A stretch of DNA of 64,000 bases from Glycomyces terrestris (GCF_003933745.1 NZ_RSEB01000002.1:912661-976660), one strand, 5' to 3'; positions 54,060 through 62,847 are shown, numbered from the stretch's first letter. Numbers and translations are program-made. The notes: generated from the letters alone by a model not told the origin.

Positions 54060-54144
54060 GCGCGGGTGGCGGAATGGCAGACGCGCTAGCTTGAGGTGCT
54101 AGTGTCCTTTAACGGACGTGGGGGTTCAAGTCCCCCCTCGCGCA
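54060..54144 (+). tRNA. tRNA-Leu (anticodon GAG)
   Basis: The full cloverleaf is visible. Acceptor GCGCGGG pairs with CTCGCGC (one G-U). The D arm is GCGGAATGGCAGACGC. The anticodon stem CTAGC/GCTAG carries loop TTGAGGT with anticodon GAG. The long class II variable arm TGTCCTTTAACGGACG identifies leucine. The T arm is GGGGGTTCAAGTCCCCC and the discriminator is A. CCA is not encoded. A strong terminator follows nine bases later, and then a phage relic, so this tRNA may have served as an integration site. Confidence 0.97.
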
Positions 54145-54152
54145 CAGACAAG

Positions 54153-54177
54153 AAGGCCCTGGTGACAGGGCCTTTTT
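54153..54177 (+). terminator. Terminator of tRNA-Leu
   Basis: AAGGCCCTG-GTGA-CAGGGCCTT is a perfect 9-bp stem with a tetraloop, ending in five Ts. It is a textbook intrinsic terminator. Confidence 0.93.
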
Positions 54178-54239
54178 GCTATCCTGACGGCGGAAATAGC
54201 GGCGATTCTCGGGGCCCGGTTCCAGGGGCGAGGGGCCAA

Positions 54240-54608
54240 GAAGGGGGCCATCAGATCGCCTCGCGGGTGGTGGTACTCGACCTGAGGGCCCAGGGATCGG
54301 TGAAGACCTCGCCGCCTTCGAACCGTGCCGGGCCGAGGGCCTCGAACAGCGCGAGGCGCGCGGCCAGGCCGCTCTTGTCGCAGCCATTGGGCCGGGAGAG
54401 GAACGCGGAGTCGTAGAGGCGCCGGCCGGTCGCATCGAGCCCGTAGGCGTTGACGATGAACCCGGTGTATTTCGTCGCCGTGGACGACGGGTTCGCCCTG
54501 GACGTCGCCGGGGCCGTGGCGCACGCAGAACTCGATCCAGGCGACCGCGAGCCAGCCGAGCGAGCGGGTCCGGTCGTGCGCGGGGGCGCGCACCAGCGTG
54601 CGCGGCAC
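54240..54608 (-). pseudogene. Phage terminase large subunit, N-terminal relic with frameshifts
   Basis: From ATG 54608 the first frame gives MPRTLVRAPAHDRTRSLGWL, AVAWIEFCVRHGPGDVQGEP and VVHGDE, the usual opening of actinophage TerL. An extra base near 54470-54474 (GACGAAATACACC) moves the homology to the next frame: YTGFIVNAYGLDATGRRLYD, SAFLSRPNGCDKSGLAARLA (Walker A-like GCDKS) and LFEALGPARFEGGEVF. A second shift near 54285 leads to VEYHHPRGDLMAP. The rest of the about 550-residue protein is missing. It is therefore a decayed fragment, next to the relic of TerS. Confidence 0.82.
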
Positions 54609-54611
54609 CGG

Positions 54612-55010
54612 CTACTCCGTCAACCGGCGGCGGCGGGCGTGGAGGTCGGTCACCGGCGCGAGCCGCTGCGGTGCAGGACCTTCGGCCTCGCCGGGAACCC
54701 GCACGGTCATCCTCAAGCGGTTACGGTCCTCCACGGTGGCACCGAACTTCGCAGCGCGGAGTCGGATCTCGGCAGCGTCGCGGATGCGGTCGTGCCGATG
54801 GGCGGCACAGTGCTTGAGTCGAACATCCTGAGCGAGGATGGCCACGCGCTCACCGCCATGATCCTCACTCTTTGGAACGAGCTGGCGCGTGCGCGGATGC
54901 CCGCGTTCAAGCTCGGACGCTATGTCGAACATGAGCAGCTCGGGCTCCATTGGCATTTGCGGTCCAACCACGTGTTTGGCGCGAAGGCGGGCGATGGGCA
55001 CTGCAATCAC
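54612..55010 (-). pseudogene. Phage terminase small subunit relic
   Basis: The C-terminal 60 residues match actinophage TerS: AAEIRLRAAKFGATVEDRNR, LRMTV, then a basic tail ARRRRLTE ending at TAG, four bases before the TerL ATG. The N-terminal half of this 132-residue frame shows no TerS similarity that I can see and is probably frameshifted or replaced. The TerS-TerL order and orientation match a packaging operon. Base composition here is lower in GC than in the neighbouring core genes, as expected for transferred DNA. Confidence 0.65.
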
Positions 55011-55622
55011 GAGGCAGCTAAAGCAGAGGTGTGAGTCCCCAGACTCGTACGGAGGGCGGACCGCAGCACCTACCCGTCGCGCTCCCAGCCCCCTGGGAGT
55101 CCTCCCCCTGGGGCCGAGCGAAGTTCAAGCGCACCGCAGTAGAGCCACGGTTTCGAGTGACTGATGTGCGAGAGTGTCGCGCATGGGTGTGAACGCTCAT
55201 GGTCATCGCCCGAGCGCTCTGTCGGTGCGATCGATCGCGCCAGTCTCCTGTACCGATTGGCTTGTCGGCCTGTTCTCGCATCGGCGCACCCGCGCGTCAG
55301 CTTAAATTTGTATGACCTGTAGACATGACAAAAGGTGTATTACGGGCAAACATGGCGAGCGTCAGTGGAATTGGAGTGATGTATCATCGACGAAATCGGG
55401 TCTCCGGGTCGACGCTCAGCACCTCGCGGCACCGTCGTATACCGCCCTTGAGGGCGTTACCTCGCAAAACAGCAGAAAATCCATAATTCTGGATTTATCT
55501 ATTGACAAAGTTGTGCGACAAAACTTAGTCTCGCCTGGTAGAGGCCGCGAGTCTCCCTCGGCAGTGACCGGGGAGTGCTCACCCCGCTAAGGCCTCCTCA
55601 ACCCGGCAGAGAGAGAACCGAC
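55011..55622 (+). promoter_or_regulatory. AT-richer gap with operator and promoter of the first GH5 gene
   Basis: No convincing gene lies in these 612 bases. The useful part is the 3' end. AAATCCA-TAATTC-TGGATTT (55477-55496) is a perfect 7-bp dyad. Directly after it, TTGACA (55502-55507) and TAGTCT (55526-55531) form a promoter with 18-base spacing. The dyad abuts the -35 on its upstream side. A small dyad GATG-TAT-CATC is at 55378-55388. The 55300-55500 stretch is notably AT-rich for this genome. Confidence 0.7.
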
Positions 55623-57662
55623 ATGACACTCACCAGGCAAGGCAGATTCCGGCTGCGTGTCGCAGCCGTCTGCGCCACACTCCTCGCGCTCGTCGCCGCT
55701 GGCGCCGCGGGCATCGTCGGCGCCAATGCGGCCTCAGGCCCCGGCTGCCGCGTCGACTACACCGTCAAGTCCGAGTGGACCGGCGGATTCATCGGCGACG
55801 TCGTCGTGACGAACCTCGGCGAACCGGTCAAAGGCTGGAAACTGAAGTGGTCCTTCCCCTCCGGGCAAGGCGTCACCAACGATTGGGCCGCCAACGTCAA
55901 GACCAAGGGCGCGGACGTCACCGCGAAGAACCTGAGCTACAACAAGAAGATCGGCACCGGCGAGTCGGTCTCCTTCGGATTCGCCGGATCGTGGACCGAG
56001 TCGAACGAGGCCCCGACCTCGTTCAAGCTCAACGGCACCACCTGCGAGTTCACGGTCAGCGGTCCCTCGGAACTGACCGCCATCGAAACGGTCGCCGCCA
56101 TGGAGCCCGGCTGGAACGTCGGCAACACGCTCGACGCGATCCCCGAGGAGACCTCCTGGGGCAACCCGCTGATCACAGAGGAGCTCCTCGACACGGTCAA
56201 GGCCGCCGGCTACAAGTCCATCCGCCTCCCCGTCACCTGGACCGACTACATCGGCGAGGCACCGTACTACACCATCGACTCGGCCCGGCTCGACCGCGTC
56301 ACCCAAGTCGTGGACTGGGCGATCGAGCGCGACCTCTACGTTCTGCTCAACCTGCACCACGACTCCTGGATGTGGATCGACGACATGCCGACCGACCACG
56401 ACGGCGTCGTGGCGAAGTTCGACGCGGTCTGGACCCAGCTCGCCGAGCACTTCAAGGACTACCCCGAACTGCTCGTGCTGGAGAGCAACAACGAACCGCA
56501 GTTCGCCGGCACCACGCACGAGGAAGGGGACGCCTACAACGACGAGCTCAACCGCCTCTTCCACGAGATCGTCCGCAGCTCGGGAGGCGAGAACGAGGAC
56601 CGGCTCCTGGTCCTTCCCAGCCTCCACACCAACGGCGACCAGGCTCGCATAGATGTACTCAAGACCACGATCGACGAGCTCGACGACGACATGCTCGCCG
56701 CGACCATTCACTTCTACGGATTCTGGCCCTTCAGCGTCAACGTCGCCGGGTACACCAAGTACAACGAGGACGTGGAGGCCGACATCGTCGGCACCTTCAC
56801 CCGCGCCCACGACACGTTCGTCGCCAACGACATCCCGGTGATCATCGGCGAATGGGGGGTCCTCAACTACGACCACACCCGGCCCGGCGTCCACCAGCAC
56901 GGCGAGCTGCTGAAGTACTACGAGGAAGTCGAGTTCCAGGCCCGCGACAAGGGCATCACCATGCAGATCTGGGACGCCGGCCAGTTCCTCAACCGCAACA
57001 CCCTCGAGTGGCGCGACCAGCACATCTTCGACTACTTCGAGTCAGGCTGGACCACTCGCTCCGGCACCGCCTCGTTCGACTCGATCTACCTCGAGAAGGA
57101 CGCCGTGATCGAAGCCGAGTCGCTCACGTTGGACCGCAACGGCCTCGAGTTCGAGGGACTGTGGCACGGTGATTCACCCCTGGCCGAAGGCGATGACTAC
57201 ACCGTCTCGGGCGACACGCTCACGCTCACGCCCGCCGCGCTCACGCGCTTGGCGGGAGATCGCACCTATGGTGTGAACAGCACCATCGAGGCCCGGTTCT
57301 CGGACGGCATGCCGTGGCAGATCCATGTGATCACCTACGACAAGCCCGTTCTGGCGGACGCGACCGGAACGACGGAGTCGTTCGTGATCCCGGCGGAGTT
57401 CACCGGGGACCAGCTCTCCACCATGGAATCCGTGTACGCCGACGGAACCCCGACCGAGCCTGGAGGCTGGAACTCGTTCAAGGAGTACTGGACCACCTTC
57501 AACCCCGACTATGCGGCGGGGACCATCATCCTCAAGCCCGAGCTGCTCAACGCGCTCAACGACGGGCAGACCGTCACGTTGACGTTCCACTTCTGGGGCG
57601 CCGGCGAGATCGACTACGAGATCACCAAGAACGGCACTAGCGTCACCGGCTCCGCGCTGTAG
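55623..57662 (+). CDS. Secreted cellulase A: CBM2, GH5 (subfamily 4-like), X2 and CBM46-like modules
   Basis: 679 residues. A signal peptide ends near residue 37 (GANA-AS). CBM2 spans about 40-145 (CRVDYTVKSEWTGGFIGDVV to CEFTV). The GH5 domain spans about 155-475, with NTLDAIPEETSWGNP, LNLHHDSWMW, acid/base Glu291 in NNEPQF and nucleophile Glu410 in PVIIGEWGVL. The C-terminal X2-like Ig module (GLEFEGLWHGDSPLAEGDDY) is followed by a CBM46-like module ending TFHFWGAGEIDYEITK. This arrangement occurs in Bacillus Cel5B-type xyloglucan/glucan endo-enzymes. The ATG follows GAGAGAG. It is convergent with a paralogue. Confidence 0.93.
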   Translation: MTLTRQGRFRLRVAAVCATLLALVAAGAAGIVGANAASGPGCRVDYTVKSEWTGGFIGDVVVTNLGEPVKGWKLKWSFPSGQGVTNDWAANVKTKGADVTAKNLSYNKKIGTGESVSFGFAGSWTESNEAPTSFKLNGTTCEFTVSGPSELTAIETVAAMEPGWNVGNTLDAIPEETSWGNPLITEELLDTVKAAGYKSIRLPVTWTDYIGEAPYYTIDSARLDRVTQVVDWAIERDLYVLLNLHHDSWMWIDDMPTDHDGVVAKFDAVWTQLAEHFKDYPELLVLESNNEPQFAGTTHEEGDAYNDELNRLFHEIVRSSGGENEDRLLVLPSLHTNGDQARIDVLKTTIDELDDDMLAATIHFYGFWPFSVNVAGYTKYNEDVEADIVGTFTRAHDTFVANDIPVIIGEWGVLNYDHTRPGVHQHGELLKYYEEVEFQARDKGITMQIWDAGQFLNRNTLEWRDQHIFDYFESGWTTRSGTASFDSIYLEKDAVIEAESLTLDRNGLEFEGLWHGDSPLAEGDDYTVSGDTLTLTPAALTRLAGDRTYGVNSTIEARFSDGMPWQIHVITYDKPVLADATGTTESFVIPAEFTGDQLSTMESVYADGTPTEPGGWNSFKEYWTTFNPDYAAGTIILKPELLNALNDGQTVTLTFHFWGAGEIDYEITKNGTSVTGSAL

Positions 57663-57671
57663 CCAGCATAC

Positions 57672-57712
57672 TGATGGGGCCGCCGACACGACCCGCGTCG
57701 GCGGCCCCATCA
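57672..57712. terminator. Bidirectional terminator between the convergent GH5 genes
   Basis: A perfect 16-bp stem (TGATGGGGCCGCCGAC paired with GTCGGCGGCCCCATCA) with a 9-base loop lies between the two stops. It has no long T-run on either side but the stem is strong. It likely ends both transcripts. Confidence 0.8.
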
Positions 57713-57788
57713 CTATGCAGGGCCGCGGCGACGCGACCCGATGCCTGTTGCAGCCCGGACCGGTGGTGTGCCGATGCGGGGCTGTGCG

Positions 57789-59834
57789 TTAGCCGGTAGT
57801 ACCGATGACGGTGCCGCCGGATTCGGTGACATAGTAGGTCAAGGTCGCCCCGCTCCAGAAGTAGAGCGTGAGCTTGACCTGTCGGTTGTCCTGGACGTCT
57901 TTGAAGAAGGCGTCGCCGAGTACGAGCTGGTTCGCCGCGTAGTCCGGCTTGAACGCCACTCCCCATTCCTTGTAGGAGGTCCAGTCGATCGGCCCGGCGT
58001 TGCTACCGTCATCGGTGTAGACCGCCTGCATGGTCTTCATCTGGTCGCCCTTGAACTCGGTCGGGATCGCGAACGTGTTCGCGGCGCCGGTGGCGTTGGC
58101 GATCGTCGGGGTGTCGTAGCTGATCAGGCTGATCCGCCACGGTTGGCCCGCCGAGAAGTCGGCGTGCAGGTCGGCGCGCTTGCCGTACTGGCGGTTGCCC
58201 AGCAGCTCGGTCAGCAGCGATGCCTTCAGGGTGAGCTCGTTCCCGGAGCGGGTGTAGTCGACGCCTTCGGTGAGCCGGGTGTCGCCGTGCCGCAAGCCCT
58301 CGAACTCGAGGCCGTTCGGGTTCAGCGTGACGGTTTCGTCTGCGATTTGGCCGGCGCGCTCGAAGAACACCTGGTCGGTTGAGGCGGTGCCCGAGCGGGT
58401 GGTCCAGGCAGCCTGGTACATCCCCCAGTACTCCGGGTCCCGGAACTGAAGGTTGTCGCGGTCGTAGCCGGGAACGCAGTCCCACAGCATGGTCGTGAGG
58501 TTCTTCTCCCTGGCGTAGTAGCCGGCGTATTCCAGGAACTTGAGGATCTCGCCGCGTTCGACCTTGCCTTCGACATTGCCGCCCAGCAGGCTGTACTCCC
58601 CGATGATGACCGGGATGTCGTTGGCCACGAAGGCGTCGTAGACGTTGTCGAACGCGTCGTGGATGCCGTCGATGACCACTTGGTCGAAGTTGGTCCCCCC
58701 GGCGAGGTTCATCGCGAAGGGCCAGTACCCGTAGAAGTGGATCGTGGCGGCGACGTTCGGGTCGCCCAGGTCCGTGAACGTCTGCGCCAATTCGTCGACG
58801 GGGGTCTGATCTCCGCTGGTGTGCAGCGTCGGCAAGACCAGCACCCGGTCGGCGTTGCCGCCGCCGGTGCCGCGAACGATCTCGTGGAACTGCTTGTTGA
58901 GCTCGTCGAGGTAGCCGTACTTCTCGGCGTCGGTGGCGTCGTAGAACTGAGGCTCGTTGATGCTCTCGAACAGGAGGGTCGGAGGGTAGTCACGGAAGCG
59001 CTCGGCGATTGCGGTCCACAGCGCCTCGTTGCGGGCGAGGATCTCTTCCCTGTTGGTCTTCATGTCGGCCAACCAGATCCACGAGTCGTGGTGGACGTTG
59101 AGCAGCACGTAGAGGCCTTCTTCAATCGCCCAGTTCACCACTTCCTCGACGCGGTCGAGGTATGCAGGGTCGATGGCGTAGTCGGGCCCCTCGCCCTGGT
59201 GCTCGTTCCAGGTCACCGGAAGGCGGAGGCTGTTGAACCCCTCGTCCTTGACGTCGGCGACGAGCGCCTGGTTGATCGGATAGTTGCCCCAGGAGGTCTC
59301 GTCGGGGATCGCATCGAGCGAGTTGCCGAGGTTGAAGCCCGGCTGCATCGCGGCCACGGTCTCCATCGGCGTCAGGTTCCCGGGCGGTGTCTCGGTCGGC
59401 TCTTCTGAAGGGATGGTGCAGGTGGCGCCGTTGAGGGTGAACGCGGTCGGGAGGTCGTTGCGCGCGCCGAACGAGCCCGCGAAACCGAACGACACCGCGG
59501 CGCCGGAGGCGAGTTCGCGGTTGTAGCTGACGTTCTTGGCGGTGGCGGTGCCTCCGGAAACGGTGACATCCGCGTTCCATGCCTGGACGACGGTCTGGCC
59601 GGACGGGAACGACCACTGGAGATTCCAACCGTCCAGGGCAGCGCCGTGATTGGTGACGGCCACATCGGCGATGAAACCGCCGGGCCACTCGCTTCTGACT
59701 TGGTAGTCGACCTCGCAACCGCCTGAGGCGGAGGCGACCTGAGGCAGGATGACTCCGAGCCCGGCCGCCAAGGCGGCGACGGCTGCGACGATCAGGGAGA
59801 TCCTTCTTCGTCTTCCATGTGCGGTGCCTGTCAT
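57789..59834 (-). CDS. Secreted cellulase B: CBM2, GH5, X2 and CBM46-like modules
   Basis: 681 residues, a paralogue of the convergent gene with the same module order. A signal peptide ends near residue 38 (ASA-SGG), CBM2 runs to CTIPSEEP, and a short TETPPGN linker leads to GH5 with acid/base Glu294 in INEPQF and nucleophile Glu413 in PVIIGEYSLL. The C-terminus again has GLEFEGLRHGDTRLTEGVDY and LYFWSGATLTYYVTE. Divergence is spread along the whole length, so the duplication is not recent. ATG 59834 is preferred: AGGAG lies five bases upstream. An in-frame ATG at 59846 would add four residues. Confidence 0.93.
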   Translation of the reverse strand: MTGTAHGRRRRISLIVAAVAALAAGLGVILPQVASASGGCEVDYQVRSEWPGGFIADVAVTNHGAALDGWNLQWSFPSGQTVVQAWNADVTVSGGTATAKNVSYNRELASGAAVSFGFAGSFGARNDLPTAFTLNGATCTIPSEEPTETPPGNLTPMETVAAMQPGFNLGNSLDAIPDETSWGNYPINQALVADVKDEGFNSLRLPVTWNEHQGEGPDYAIDPAYLDRVEEVVNWAIEEGLYVLLNVHHDSWIWLADMKTNREEILARNEALWTAIAERFRDYPPTLLFESINEPQFYDATDAEKYGYLDELNKQFHEIVRGTGGGNADRVLVLPTLHTSGDQTPVDELAQTFTDLGDPNVAATIHFYGYWPFAMNLAGGTNFDQVVIDGIHDAFDNVYDAFVANDIPVIIGEYSLLGGNVEGKVERGEILKFLEYAGYYAREKNLTTMLWDCVPGYDRDNLQFRDPEYWGMYQAAWTTRSGTASTDQVFFERAGQIADETVTLNPNGLEFEGLRHGDTRLTEGVDYTRSGNELTLKASLLTELLGNRQYGKRADLHADFSAGQPWRISLISYDTPTIANATGAANTFAIPTEFKGDQMKTMQAVYTDDGSNAGPIDWTSYKEWGVAFKPDYAANQLVLGDAFFKDVQDNRQVKLTLYFWSGATLTYYVTESGGTVIGTTG

Positions 59835-59934
59835 GGCGCTCCTCATGCTTTCTCTGGATGGTCGGCATCGGGTCCTGGGCCGCTTGCTGCGACTCCGGAC
59901 CGGGATGTCCGGGGCTCAGCACTATTCGAACTAT

Positions 59935-59969
59935 GTACATACATGGATATGTACGAACGGATTCGTTCG
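59935..59969. promoter_or_regulatory. Two abutting palindromes upstream of cellulase B
   Basis: GTACATA-CATGGA-TATGTAC (59935-59954) is a perfect 7-bp dyad. CGAACG-GATT-CGTTCG (59954-59969) shares its first base. They lie about 100-135 bases upstream of the cellulase B start. The rest of the 348-base gap (59835-60182) holds an AT-rich stretch at 60145-60170 and no gene that I can support. The dyads are probable operators for this cellulase gene. Confidence 0.6.
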
Positions 59970-60182
59970 CCCGTGCCCACGGTCGATCGGGGGAGCTGCT
60001 CGCGGCGGGCCGTGGGGATGCCGTCTCGGCCGATTTCCTACTCAAGCGACAAGTCATCAGACATGTCGATGCTTCCGATAGCATGGCATACGTGGGTGTT
60101 CAGTGCAACATGCTGTACGAGAAGGGGTGTGCGGAGGCTCAGACCATTAAATTTGACTGACAAATATCGAACAGTCGGTCGG

Positions 60183-61055
60183 CTACATGGTCGGTCTCGA
60201 ACCGGCCTGACGGATGGCGCGGGGTGGAGCACCGAGCTCTTGGCGACAAGCCTTGTTGAACGCCTGGAGGTTCGGGATGCCGATGGAGGCGGCCACGGCT
60301 GGAATCGAGAGTGTGGACTCGCGCAGGAGGTGTTCGGCGCGGGCGAGCCGGCGGTGGCGGACGTAGGCGACCACTGTCATACCCGTCTCGGCTCGGAACA
60401 GTCTCGTCAGATGGTTGTGCGACACCTTCGCGGCGGCGGCTATCTCAGGAACCGAAAGCGGTCGCGGGAGCTGCTGCTCGATGTATGCGAAGGCAGCGGC
60501 AAGGGCCGGATGGCTTCCGCCTTGGAACTCGGCTGGGCGGAGTCGAACGGTGCGCCACAGTGCGGTCCAGACTTCAGCGGCGGCCTGGGCAGGGGAGTCG
60601 CTGAGGGCCGCGACGGCGCGCCGCAGCGACTCGGCGAGGGCTGAAGCAGCGTCGCCGGCCTCCTGGACGAGCGGCAGCGTGTGAGGCGTCCCCTGCGTCG
60701 AGGGCCGCAGATGCGCGTAGAGGTGCTCGGATCGCCCTCGGTAGCGGAAATGCACGTCAGTGTCGGCGAGGATGAGACTGACGCGGCCTGGCGCGATACG
60801 GTGCCGGGTACCGTCCACTTCCAGGTCGGCGTCGTATTGATAGAGGTGGAACTGCCACAGGTCGGGCAGCCGGAACCGGTCGTCCGGGCTGTTGAGCCCG
60901 TGAATGGCGAACCCCGCGTTCACCACCTTCGGCGGGGCGTCGAGGCACACAGTCACGTCACGCACTTTGAAAACCAACCACAGACGGCCGCAGCCGTCCA
61001 CTCGGGGGAAGGTCTCAGTCGACCTGGCTTCGGTCGGGTGATGATAATCAACCAC
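60183..61055 (-). CDS. AraC-family regulator
   Basis: Up to 290 residues. The N-terminal cupin-like sensor has HGLNSPDDRFRLPDLWQFHL and RIAPGRVSLILADTDVHFRY. The C-terminal double HTH reads RPLSVPEIAAAAKVSHNHLT RLF-type and LSIPAVAASIGIPNLQAFNK. The longest frame begins at GTG 61055, with no ribosome site; later GTG codons (for instance before DGCGRLW) may be the true start. Divergent from the GH39 gene across about 54 bases holding a direct-repeat operator. It probably activates that gene in response to an oligosaccharide (inference). Confidence 0.88.
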   Translation of the reverse strand: MVDYHHPTEARSTETFPRVDGCGRLWLVFKVRDVTVCLDAPPKVVNAGFAIHGLNSPDDRFRLPDLWQFHLYQYDADLEVDGTRHRIAPGRVSLILADTDVHFRYRGRSEHLYAHLRPSTQGTPHTLPLVQEAGDAASALAESLRRAVAALSDSPAQAAAEVWTALWRTVRLRPAEFQGGSHPALAAAFAYIEQQLPRPLSVPEIAAAAKVSHNHLTRLFRAETGMTVVAYVRHRRLARAEHLLRESTLSIPAVAASIGIPNLQAFNKACRQELGAPPRAIRQAGSRPTM

Positions 61056-61075
61056 AACTGGGTGATAATCGACCA
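61042..61075. promoter_or_regulatory. AraC-type direct-repeat operator
   Basis: TGATAATCAACCA (61042-61054) and TGATAATCGACCA (61063-61075) are 12/13 identical and repeat at exactly 21 bp, two helical turns. This is the layout bound by the two HTH motifs of AraC proteins. One copy overlaps the longest AraC start and both lie within 70 bases of the GH39 start. Confidence 0.8.
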
Positions 61076-61109
61076 GTGAGCCGTGCGGATCCGTTCCTAG
61101 TCTCGGCGT

Positions 61110-62714
61110 ATGACCGCAACCTGGCGCCCCTCACGCCCTGTCCGAGTCGAAGCCGATTCCCGCGCGGCCGGCGAGCCGCTCCACCATCACTGGAGCCAGG
61201 TCGTCGGAGCCGGCCGAGCAGCCGAGGGTCTGCGCGCCAACTGGCAGGAGCATTTGCGCACCGTCGCGGGCGAATGCGGCTTCCGCTACGTGAACTTCCA
61301 CGGCCTGTTCCATGACGACATGTTCGTATACCGCATGGCCGAAGACGGTCCGGTGTACAACTTCCAGTACATCGATGAGGTCTTCGACCGCCTTCTGGAG
61401 GCCCGGGTGCGGCCGTTTGTCGAGTTCGGGTTCTCCCCAGGCGACCTCGCGCGGGAGAAGTCCACCGTCTTCTGGTGGGGCGGGCACGGCTCGCCCCCGA
61501 CCGATCTCACCGCATGGGCTGCGCTCATCACCGTCACCGTCGAACACTGGCGGGCGCGCTACGGGCCACGGGAGGTCCGAAGCTGGTACTTCGGGGTCTG
61601 GAACGAGCCGAACTTCGACGCGTTCTTCCGGGGCACGCGCACGGAGTACTACCGGTTGTACGCCGCGACCGTGAAGGCGCTGAAGGAGCTCGACCCGGAA
61701 CTCCGCGTCGGCGGGCCCGCCACCTCGAACTTCGTGCCCGACGCCCGCAACGAGGGCGAGACTGAGGACGGCACCGCTTTCGCCGTCCTCGAGCGGCCGG
61801 AGGATGCCGAGGCACTCGAATGGCGACCGGTGTGGATCGAGCACTTCCTCGACCACTGCGCCAAGGAAGGTCTCCCGGTCGACTTCGTCTCCTGCCACCC
61901 GTACCCCTTGGCCTGGGTCCTCGACGGCGATGGCAGAGGCATGACATTCAGCCGGCACGCCAGCGCCGCTGCGGACGATCTTGCCGCCCTGCGTCGCATC
62001 GTCGACGCCGGCCCCTTTCCCGAGGCGGAGATCCACCTGACCGAATGGAACTCATCGCCGTTCCCACGCGACCACACTCACGACTTTCCGCAGGCCGCGA
62101 CCTTCATCGTGAAGTCGAACCTGGAGACCATCGGTCTCGTCGACTCACTGTCCTACTGGACCTTCACCGATGTGTTCGAGGAGCCGGGCGCCGGCGCCAC
62201 CGTCTTCCACGGCGGCTTCGGCATGATCAACCACCAGGGGATCGTGAAGCCGAGCTTTCACGCGTACCGCCTGCTGCACACCCTCGGCGACGAGCTGCTC
62301 GCCCGCGTCGACGGCGCCGTGATCACCCGCGATTCCACCAACGGCAAGATTTCCTGCCTTGCCTACCACTACCCCGATGAGGTGACCACCTCGGTTCCGG
62401 TGTCCGAGCCGGGACGGGAGGTCGCGGACGAAACGCTCGCCACCGGCGGGCCTCGGATACTCGAGATCGACCTCTCCGGCCTCGATCCCGAGTGCCTGCT
62501 GACGGTAGAGACCGTCGGGCCGTTCCGCGGCGACGCCCTTGCGGCCTGGCGCTCCATCGGTGAACCCGAGCCGCCCTCCCGCGAGGAGTTGGGTGCGCTG
62601 CGTGCCGTCGCCCGCGAGGTGCCGCAGGAGACGCTCAAAGCCGATGCCGAGGGGCGATTGCACCTCCAGATCGGCATGCGGCCGTGGGAGATCGTATCCC
62701 TGCGCCAGGTTTAG
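61110..62714 (+). CDS. Glycoside hydrolase family 39-like enzyme (beta-xylosidase type)
   Basis: 534 residues, no signal peptide, so cytoplasmic. The TIM-barrel acid/base is Glu166 in FGVWNEPNF and the nucleophile Glu312 in IHLTEWNSSP. YVNFHGLFHDDM near the N-terminus and SYWTFTDVFEE support GH39. A C-terminal beta-sandwich (about 400-534) is typical. The family includes beta-xylosidases and iduronidases; xylosidase fits the polysaccharide context. ATG 61110 has no strong ribosome site and follows the AraC operator by 35 bases. Substrate probably arrives through the ABC transporter encoded downstream on the other strand (inference). Confidence 0.88.
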   Translation: MTATWRPSRPVRVEADSRAAGEPLHHHWSQVVGAGRAAEGLRANWQEHLRTVAGECGFRYVNFHGLFHDDMFVYRMAEDGPVYNFQYIDEVFDRLLEARVRPFVEFGFSPGDLAREKSTVFWWGGHGSPPTDLTAWAALITVTVEHWRARYGPREVRSWYFGVWNEPNFDAFFRGTRTEYYRLYAATVKALKELDPELRVGGPATSNFVPDARNEGETEDGTAFAVLERPEDAEALEWRPVWIEHFLDHCAKEGLPVDFVSCHPYPLAWVLDGDGRGMTFSRHASAAADDLAALRRIVDAGPFPEAEIHLTEWNSSPFPRDHTHDFPQAATFIVKSNLETIGLVDSLSYWTFTDVFEEPGAGATVFHGGFGMINHQGIVKPSFHAYRLLHTLGDELLARVDGAVITRDSTNGKISCLAYHYPDEVTTSVPVSEPGREVADETLATGGPRILEIDLSGLDPECLLTVETVGPFRGDALAAWRSIGEPEPPSREELGALRAVAREVPQETLKADAEGRLHLQIGMRPWEIVSLRQV

Positions 62715-62847
62715 TCCGGTTCAGAGGCAGCGCTGCGGCGGGTGTGAGCGACGACGGGAGCCCCTCCGGATCGACGAGTTCCCGGGTGTCTTCCGGAGGG
62801 CCCGTGCTGCCGACAATCGGAGGCCGACTCGTGAATCGAACGAATGC

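Noticed and set aside
54450..55034. 194-residue plus-strand frame
   Set aside because: It is antisense to the TerS/TerL relics, which show recognisable terminase motifs on the minus strand.
55312..55590. 92-residue plus-strand frame before cellulase A
   Set aside because: It covers the AAATCCA dyad and the TTGACA/TAGTCT promoter and has no family features.
59817..60644. Plus-strand frames between cellulase B and the AraC gene
   Set aside because: They run antisense into AraC and through the palindromes; no ribosome site or motif.
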